Shown here in pieces: positions 31,583 through 35,616 of a stretch of 35,616 nt of DNA. Position 1 is the first letter of the stretch, and every line of letters begins with the position of its first letter. The position numbers and the translations under genes were made by a program. A model generated the notes under the pieces. The model searched no databases. It was not told the origin of the DNA and saw only the letters and a list, made by a program, of their open reading frames with translations. The stretch is from Minisyncoccota bacterium (GTDB taxonomy: Bacteria > Patescibacteriota > Minisyncoccia > Minisyncoccales > Minisyncoccaceae). The stretch covers positions 1-35,616 of the forward strand of contig JAQUWR010000004.1 in NCBI GenBank assembly GCA_028692745.1, given 5' to 3'.

Positions 31583-32833
31583 ATGTCAAAAGAAATGGAA
31601 GAAAAGTTTGCAACAGAGAAAAAAACCTTTCTCAAAGGGCTTTTCATTATTGCAGGCTTTGCAATTATTGCCATTATCTTGGCTTTATTTGTTGGTATTG
31701 CTGGAGGAATAATTGGAATAATTATTATTTTAATAGCCACCTTTATTGTTCTTTACTTTATCTGGGCGCCCAATGATGTTTTTGGGACATTTCCAGAAGA
31801 AGGATTTGCTATAATCCTTGTTGAGGGAATGGGATTTAAAAAGCTTTTTCTTAAATTTAAAGATTTTGGCTTTGATTTAAACTGGAATATAGTTAAAGAA
31901 AGCGACAAGAAGATACACCAAAAAGAAATTAAAGGAATGTGCTTTTTTCTTTGGCCGTTTCAGCGAAGATATGTTTATAGGCTGAAATGGACAAAATATT
32001 CAGAGAAAGGAGAAAGCATTTCTAAACAAGAGGTTTTAAAATCAGTCCTTGTCAAGTCCTATGTTTATTTTGTTGGAATTTCTTCAGCCGAAGATCACAG
32101 TCTGATGCCAATTAATATTGGTTTAGCTGTTGAGATGAGAATAATTAATCCAGTTAAAGCGATATATAAAATACAAAATTGGTATGGAAGCGCTGCTAAT
32201 TTTATTCAAGGCGGTGTTAGAGATGAAATAAGAAAGAGAGATTATATTGAATGGATTAATCTTTCTGAATCTATTTCCCTTGGAGATTATTTTGAAAAAG
32301 AAATGAAGGATTCAACAATTGAAAAGATAAGAGAAGATTTTGGTGTTGAAGTTGTCAAAATAAAAGTGGTTCAAATTGAACCATCAGACAAAAGATATAT
32401 CGAAGCTTCTACTAGAAAAAAACTTGCTGAATTTGAAAAAGAAGCGATTGTGGTTGAGGCTGATGCTGAAAAAATAAAAAGAACAACCGAAGCAATTGGT
32501 CCAATCATTGATTCAATTTCAGAAATGACAGGACAATCAAAAACCGAGGTTCAAAGCCAGTGGAAAGATGATCCAGAAAATTTTGAAAAAAAATACGAGA
32601 AATCGATAATAAGAATCAATGATCTTTTGAAAGCGCAAATAGCAGGAGATAAATACATAAAGATAGAAACTTCTGCTGGAGGAAAAGAAGGAGGCAATCC
32701 TCTTTTAGAACTTATAGCTCTTTCACAAATAATTTCTCAACAAGTATCAAAAAATCAAAACCCTTCTCAAACAGAAAACAAAAAAAAGAGAAGCGGAAAA
32801 GAAGTGATGGAAGATCTTGGGTATTATGATTAA
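31583..32833 (+). CDS. SPFH/band-7-like membrane protein
   Basis: A 416-residue protein. Residues about 17-60 hold one or two membrane helices (a long stretch of Ile, Leu and Gly), followed by a soluble SPFH/band-7-like domain (about 65-280), where SAEDHSLMPINIGLAVEMRIINPVKAIY and the following helices KIREDFGVEVVKIKVVQIEPSD resemble stomatin/prohibitin. A coiled-coil region rich in Glu and Lys follows. Members organise membrane microdomains. Start choice: ATG 31583 has a strong SD; an upstream TTG at 31556 has none. It is divergent from the secretion operon and convergent with the VirB6-like gene; a functional link is inferred only from location. It could be an independent membrane scaffold. 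Confidence 0.8.
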   Translation: MSKEMEEKFATEKKTFLKGLFIIAGFAIIAIILALFVGIAGGIIGIIIILIATFIVLYFIWAPNDVFGTFPEEGFAIILVEGMGFKKLFLKFKDFGFDLNWNIVKESDKKIHQKEIKGMCFFLWPFQRRYVYRLKWTKYSEKGESISKQEVLKSVLVKSYVYFVGISSAEDHSLMPINIGLAVEMRIINPVKAIYKIQNWYGSAANFIQGGVRDEIRKRDYIEWINLSESISLGDYFEKEMKDSTIEKIREDFGVEVVKIKVVQIEPSDKRYIEASTRKKLAEFEKEAIVVEADAEKIKRTTEAIGPIIDSISEMTGQSKTEVQSQWKDDPENFEKKYEKSIIRINDLLKAQIAGDKYIKIETSAGGKEGGNPLLELIALSQIISQQVSKNQNPSQTENKKKRSGKEVMEDLGYYD

Positions 32834-32856
32834 AATTATCAAATACCCATTTTTTA
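32819..32856 (+). terminator. Terminator after the SPFH gene
   Basis: GGGTAT (32819-32824) pairs with ATACCC (32843-32848), with an inner TGAT/ATCA extension, followed by a T run (32850-32856). The SPFH stop lies inside the hairpin. The T run reaches the last codon of the convergent VirB6-like gene, so the two genes share the 3' region. Confidence 0.7.
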
Positions 32857-34872
32857 TTTTAATTCTTGACTTATATCGATATCCGAGTCTTTTTTTAGTC
32901 TTTCATTTAAGATTATTTGTAGTTTTTTTTCAACTTTTTTAAAATGTTCTTCCATTGGTTTGTTCATTCCAGATGATTGAATTGGGAGTTCTGAGGCGAC
33001 ATAATCTTTTGCCTTTTTCATTTCTTTAAATTCTTTTTTTAATGCATCATTTTCATTAAGGGCATTTCTTTGACCATGAGTCATGTTTTTCCCAAGATTT
33101 TTAAGATTTTTATCATCAACTTTTATAATATGTTCAAGCGTTAAGTTAGAAAATAAAGTAGTGTCTTCAAGGGCATCGTTTTGTTCTCGTGTTCCAAAGT
33201 CTTTGATATTTTTAAGATATTTGTCATCAGACAAAGCAGCCCGAACACCGATATCTTCATAAGACTTTATTCTTATTTTTTCCCTTGCTTCTTTTGGTGG
33301 CATACTATTAATTGTTGCTTGAGTGGTTTTTCCTGTTAATTTTTCAGAGTATTCAGGAGCATATTTAGCAGCGTTTTTAAAATTAAAATTCCAACCTTTA
33401 AGCATTTCTTTGTTTTTTTCATTAGCAACCCATTCCATTGTTTCGTCATCTAAATCTCGCTCATCTATAGAAGCACTAATAGCTGCTAATTTTTGTCTCA
33501 TTCCTGGAGCCGTTGTTGGTTTACTTTTTGCGATAGACAATCTTTTTTCTTTGTCTATTTTTTTCATATTCTCTGTTTCTTCTTTTATTAATTTTTCTTC
33601 TTCAGTATCTGCTTTGCCTAAAGGAGATAATCCTAAAGGTTCTTTTATTTCTCTTTGAACCCATCTTTTTACTTCTCCTTTTTCTGCTTCTCCGCCCGTT
33701 AGTGCCCCTTGAGCAGCTCCCTTAAACGCCCCTCGTAGTGTTCCAAGCCTTGCTTCTGATTTATATCCAGCATTTGCTCCTGAAGCAAAACCAAGAGCAG
33801 CACCGGTTCCTCCAGCAACAATAGCGGTTTTGGCTTTTCCTCCTATGTTTTTTGCCACTCCACTTATCTTTGCTCCTACTGCTCCTCCTGAAGACATTGT
33901 AGTAAAGAAACCTATTGCCATGAATATAAAGGGCATGGCAAAAGTAAATAATGTGCCAAAAACTGATATGCCACTTGAATCAGCGAACATGCCTCCTGCA
34001 GCCATTTCTACCATTGCTACATTTGAAAGGTAAATGAAAAATCCAGCAGGAATACCTATTACGTTCCATTGTATAAATTGAGTCCACCATTCATCCCAAT
34101 AACAATAGCTAGGAAAAACCATTGTTATATATTTTGACTTAGGAAAAACTTTTGAAGCAAAAGCAATAGGAGAAACAATAATTAAAATCCATAGCATGAT
34201 ATATCTTGCTGCAAAAAGCAAAGCGTAAAGTAAATATATTACAGCAGAAAATATACCAAAAAAGAAAAAAACAATTAATGCAACAAAATCCATATTTCGA
34301 TTTTCTTGTATGGATTGTTTCAGAAAATTAACGAGATCTCCCCTTATACCTTCTTGCATAAAATAATAAGTTAATGAGTTTGAAGCATCAATAATAAGTC
34401 CGCAAATAACAGGAGTGAAATTAATTAAAATTGCAATAAGTACAAAATTAATTAAAGATTTTTTTGCTTGAACCTCTTGGCTACCCAAAATAATATTTAT
34501 TGCAATAACAACTAATCCAAATATTAAAGCAACATTAGCTAAATTTCTTGTTATTTCCCATCCTGTTCCTACCAATGTATTGTATCTAGGGTCGCCCAAG
34601 CTAAGACCACTGTTGGTCATACTTATTTGAAGGAAGTCAGGACCAGCTACCCAGTTTAAAAAAGAAAGAGCAGCTGCTGGTATTCCAGCAACTAAACTAG
34701 CGATTAAACCAAAAAAAGCACTGAGAATAGAGTTAGCCATATCGTCTAGGTTTATCCCAAGAGCATTTACAATTCCTCCGAGTATATCAGGAGCAGCGCT
34801 TGCCATTAAAGGTAAAAATAACAAACCAATAATAACAAAAACAATAGATTTTTGTATGTGATTTTTATTCAT
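32854..34872 (-). CDS. VirB6/TrbL-like membrane protein with repeat tail
   Basis: A 672-residue membrane protein of a type IV secretion-like system. A signal or anchor helix (about 8-27) is followed by several membrane helices up to about residue 330, among them RNLANVALIFGLVVIAINII and IVSPIAFASKVFPKSK (the VirB6/TrbL-type core). A Gly/Ala-rich stretch (about 330-400) leads to a charged soluble tail of about 270 residues. In the tail a 37-residue unit is repeated: DDKYLKNIKDFGTREQNDAL and DDKNLKNLGKNMTHGQRNAL (codons starting 33228 and 33117). Long tails are known in extended VirB6 proteins, but this repeat is not one I recognise. VirB6 usually forms the inner-membrane channel part. Confidence 0.85.
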   Translation of the reverse strand: MNKNHIQKSIVFVIIGLLFLPLMASAAPDILGGIVNALGINLDDMANSILSAFFGLIASLVAGIPAAALSFLNWVAGPDFLQISMTNSGLSLGDPRYNTLVGTGWEITRNLANVALIFGLVVIAINIILGSQEVQAKKSLINFVLIAILINFTPVICGLIIDASNSLTYYFMQEGIRGDLVNFLKQSIQENRNMDFVALIVFFFFGIFSAVIYLLYALLFAARYIMLWILIIVSPIAFASKVFPKSKYITMVFPSYCYWDEWWTQFIQWNVIGIPAGFFIYLSNVAMVEMAAGGMFADSSGISVFGTLFTFAMPFIFMAIGFFTTMSSGGAVGAKISGVAKNIGGKAKTAIVAGGTGAALGFASGANAGYKSEARLGTLRGAFKGAAQGALTGGEAEKGEVKRWVQREIKEPLGLSPLGKADTEEEKLIKEETENMKKIDKEKRLSIAKSKPTTAPGMRQKLAAISASIDERDLDDETMEWVANEKNKEMLKGWNFNFKNAAKYAPEYSEKLTGKTTQATINSMPPKEAREKIRIKSYEDIGVRAALSDDKYLKNIKDFGTREQNDALEDTTLFSNLTLEHIIKVDDKNLKNLGKNMTHGQRNALNENDALKKEFKEMKKAKDYVASELPIQSSGMNKPMEEHFKKVEKKLQIILNERLKKDSDIDISQELK

Positions 34873-34911
34873 TTTTTGTAGTTTACAATATTTATAAAAA
34901 ATACTATAATA

Positions 34912-34939
34912 ATTATATCATATATTATTTTAAAATCAA
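34912..34939 (-). promoter_or_regulatory. Promoter of the VirB6-like gene
   Basis: Minus-strand TTGATT (34934-34939), 16-base spacer, TATAAT (34912-34917), predicted start near 34905 with a leader of about 33 bases and no Shine-Dalgarno sequence. It is divergent from the small membrane protein gene at 34944. Confidence 0.6.
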
Positions 34940-34943
34940 TAAA

Positions 34944-35270
34944 ATGTTAGGATTAAAAATTAATCCAGAGTTAATAATTATTTTTCCTTTTGCCTTAATG
35001 CTTGACGCTATAGGAATAATTCTTGTTTGTTTTGGGTTAGATGATGTAGGGATTACAGACACGATAGGGCTTGTTTTTTTAGGGTCATGGCTCTGGTTTA
35101 GAAAAGGAATAAAGGTAAAAATTGACAGAAAAGACTTTAAAAGAGGTTTTAAGTTTTTAGGAGCAACTATTGGTGAATATATTCCTTATTTAGGAGCTCT
35201 TCCTTTTTGGACAATTACAGTTTTTTTTACCTTGAAAGAATCTAACGAAGGACCAAACAATGAAGATTAA
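34944..35270 (+). CDS. Small membrane protein of the secretion locus
   Basis: A 108-residue protein with membrane helices at about 10-32, possibly 38-50, and 80-96, and a basic linker (FRKGIKVKIDRKDFKRGFKFLG) between them; the C-terminus is acidic (ESNEGPNNED). I do not recognise a family. It lies 9 bases before the pilin-like gene on the same strand, and diverges from the VirB6-like gene, so it probably belongs to the secretion locus. A TAAAAT (34931-34936) ends 7 bases before the ATG, hinting at another short leader. Confidence 0.68.
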   Translation: MLGLKINPELIIIFPFALMLDAIGIILVCFGLDDVGITDTIGLVFLGSWLWFRKGIKVKIDRKDFKRGFKFLGATIGEYIPYLGALPFWTITVFFTLKESNEGPNNED

Positions 35271-35279
35271 AAATATTAC

Positions 35280-35616
35280 ATGAAACCATATCAAATCATA
35301 TTAATTTTAATTTTAATTCTTGTTCCTTTTTTTGCTTATGGTCTTGAAAATCAATACGAGGGATTTGATGCATCAGAAGATGCAGCTAATATTTTTGAAT
35401 ATTTTGTAAAAGTAGCTATTTCTGCAGGAGCAATAATAGCTGTTTTAGTTATTATTTATAATGGAGTTAATATAATTATTGCTCAAGGAGAAACAGCTAA
35501 AATAATAATTGCCAAAGAAAGAATTATAGCTGTATTTGTAGGATTGCTTGTTCTTTTAGGTGTATATATTATTGCTTCAACAATTAATCCGGACTTAGTG
35601 ATAATAAAAATAGAAA
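35280..35616 (+). CDS. Pilin-like (TrbC/VirB2-type) membrane protein, cut by window end
   Basis: Open at the right edge, with at least 112 residues visible. It begins MKPYQIILILILILVPFF, a signal peptide ending near FAYG, followed by an acidic stretch and two membrane helices (ISAGAIIAVLVIIYNGVNII and AVFVGLLVLLGVYIIAS) joined by a short basic loop with QGETAKIIIAKERI, ending in STINPDL. This layout of signal peptide, two helices, small polar loop and N-P-x motif is what I know from the VirB2/TrbC-like pilin proteins common in Parcubacteria. No Shine-Dalgarno sequence is visible. Confidence 0.7.
   Translation, partial: MKPYQIILILILILVPFFAYGLENQYEGFDASEDAANIFEYFVKVAISAGAIIAVLVIIYNGVNIIIAQGETAKIIIAKERIIAVFVGLLVLLGVYIIASTINPDLVIIKIE

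Noticed and set aside
33323-34033. Plus-strand open frames inside the VirB6-like gene
   Set aside because: Antisense shadows of the Ala/Gly-rich and charged part of the gene; no promoter or start site was seen.

Overview
The window looks like a piece of a chromosome from an ultra-small, low-GC member of the Candidate Phyla Radiation (Patescibacteria), most likely the Parcubacteria side. The reasons are very AT-rich coding sequence, tightly overlapping genes, short versions of universal proteins, a Mur ligase without its first domain, a stand-alone 5'-3' exonuclease, and a PrgI/TraC/VirB4/VirB6-like secretion locus of the kind common in that group. TGA is used as a stop (for example at the end of ruvA), so the recoded UGA of Gracilibacteria is not in use. 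No rRNA, tRNA, insertion sequence or CRISPR array was recognised, and no gene-free stretch exceeds about 240 bases.

Layout: 1-6085 is a complete F-type ATP synthase operon on the minus strand (transcribed atpB, atpZ-like, E, F, H, A, G, D, C) with its own promoter. 6087-8144 holds a small unknown gene, a MurE-like ligase and ruvA. 8185-13105 holds rpsT (plus strand) and a minus-strand run of tsaE, a 5'-3' exonuclease, a soluble histidine kinase, a receiver protein, mutM and holA. 13148-15570 encodes a degenerate DHH-family protein and a GspE/PilB-type ATPase. 15569-15769 contains an apparently unannotated structured RNA on the minus strand, with its own promoter and terminator. 15777-19493 carries ruvB, a lamin-tail-domain surface protein, a DUF6922/AbiEii-type nucleotidyltransferase pair, yebC and ruvC. 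19480-21694 has tyrS and a second nucleotidyltransferase/HEPN pair behind a repeat-rich operator. 21722-28167 contains a bifunctional penicillin-binding protein and the classic origin block dnaN-dnaA-oriC-rpmH-rnpA-yidC-khpB; genes diverge from the dnaA-rpmH gap, which holds a perfect DnaA box. 28164-35616 is a type IV secretion-like locus: VirB4, a TraC-like domain protein, PrgI, an unknown protein, a divergent SPFH/band-7 membrane protein, a VirB6-like membrane protein with a repeat-bearing tail, a small membrane protein and a truncated pilin-like protein.

How it works together: the region mixes replication start (DnaA, beta clamp, delta), junction processing (RuvABC), base repair, membrane protein insertion, wall synthesis and energy coupling with two toxin-antitoxin-like modules and a DNA or protein transfer machine. 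Regulation can be read in places. Several promoters end about 6 bases before the ATG, implying leaderless mRNAs. Clear Shine-Dalgarno sequences were noticed at only two genes, and five convergent gene pairs abut or overlap at their 3' ends. The features most worth follow-up are the ncRNA at 15569-15734, the leaderless promoter pattern, the DHH pseudoenzyme, the operator at 21633-21694 and the SPFH-containing secretion locus.
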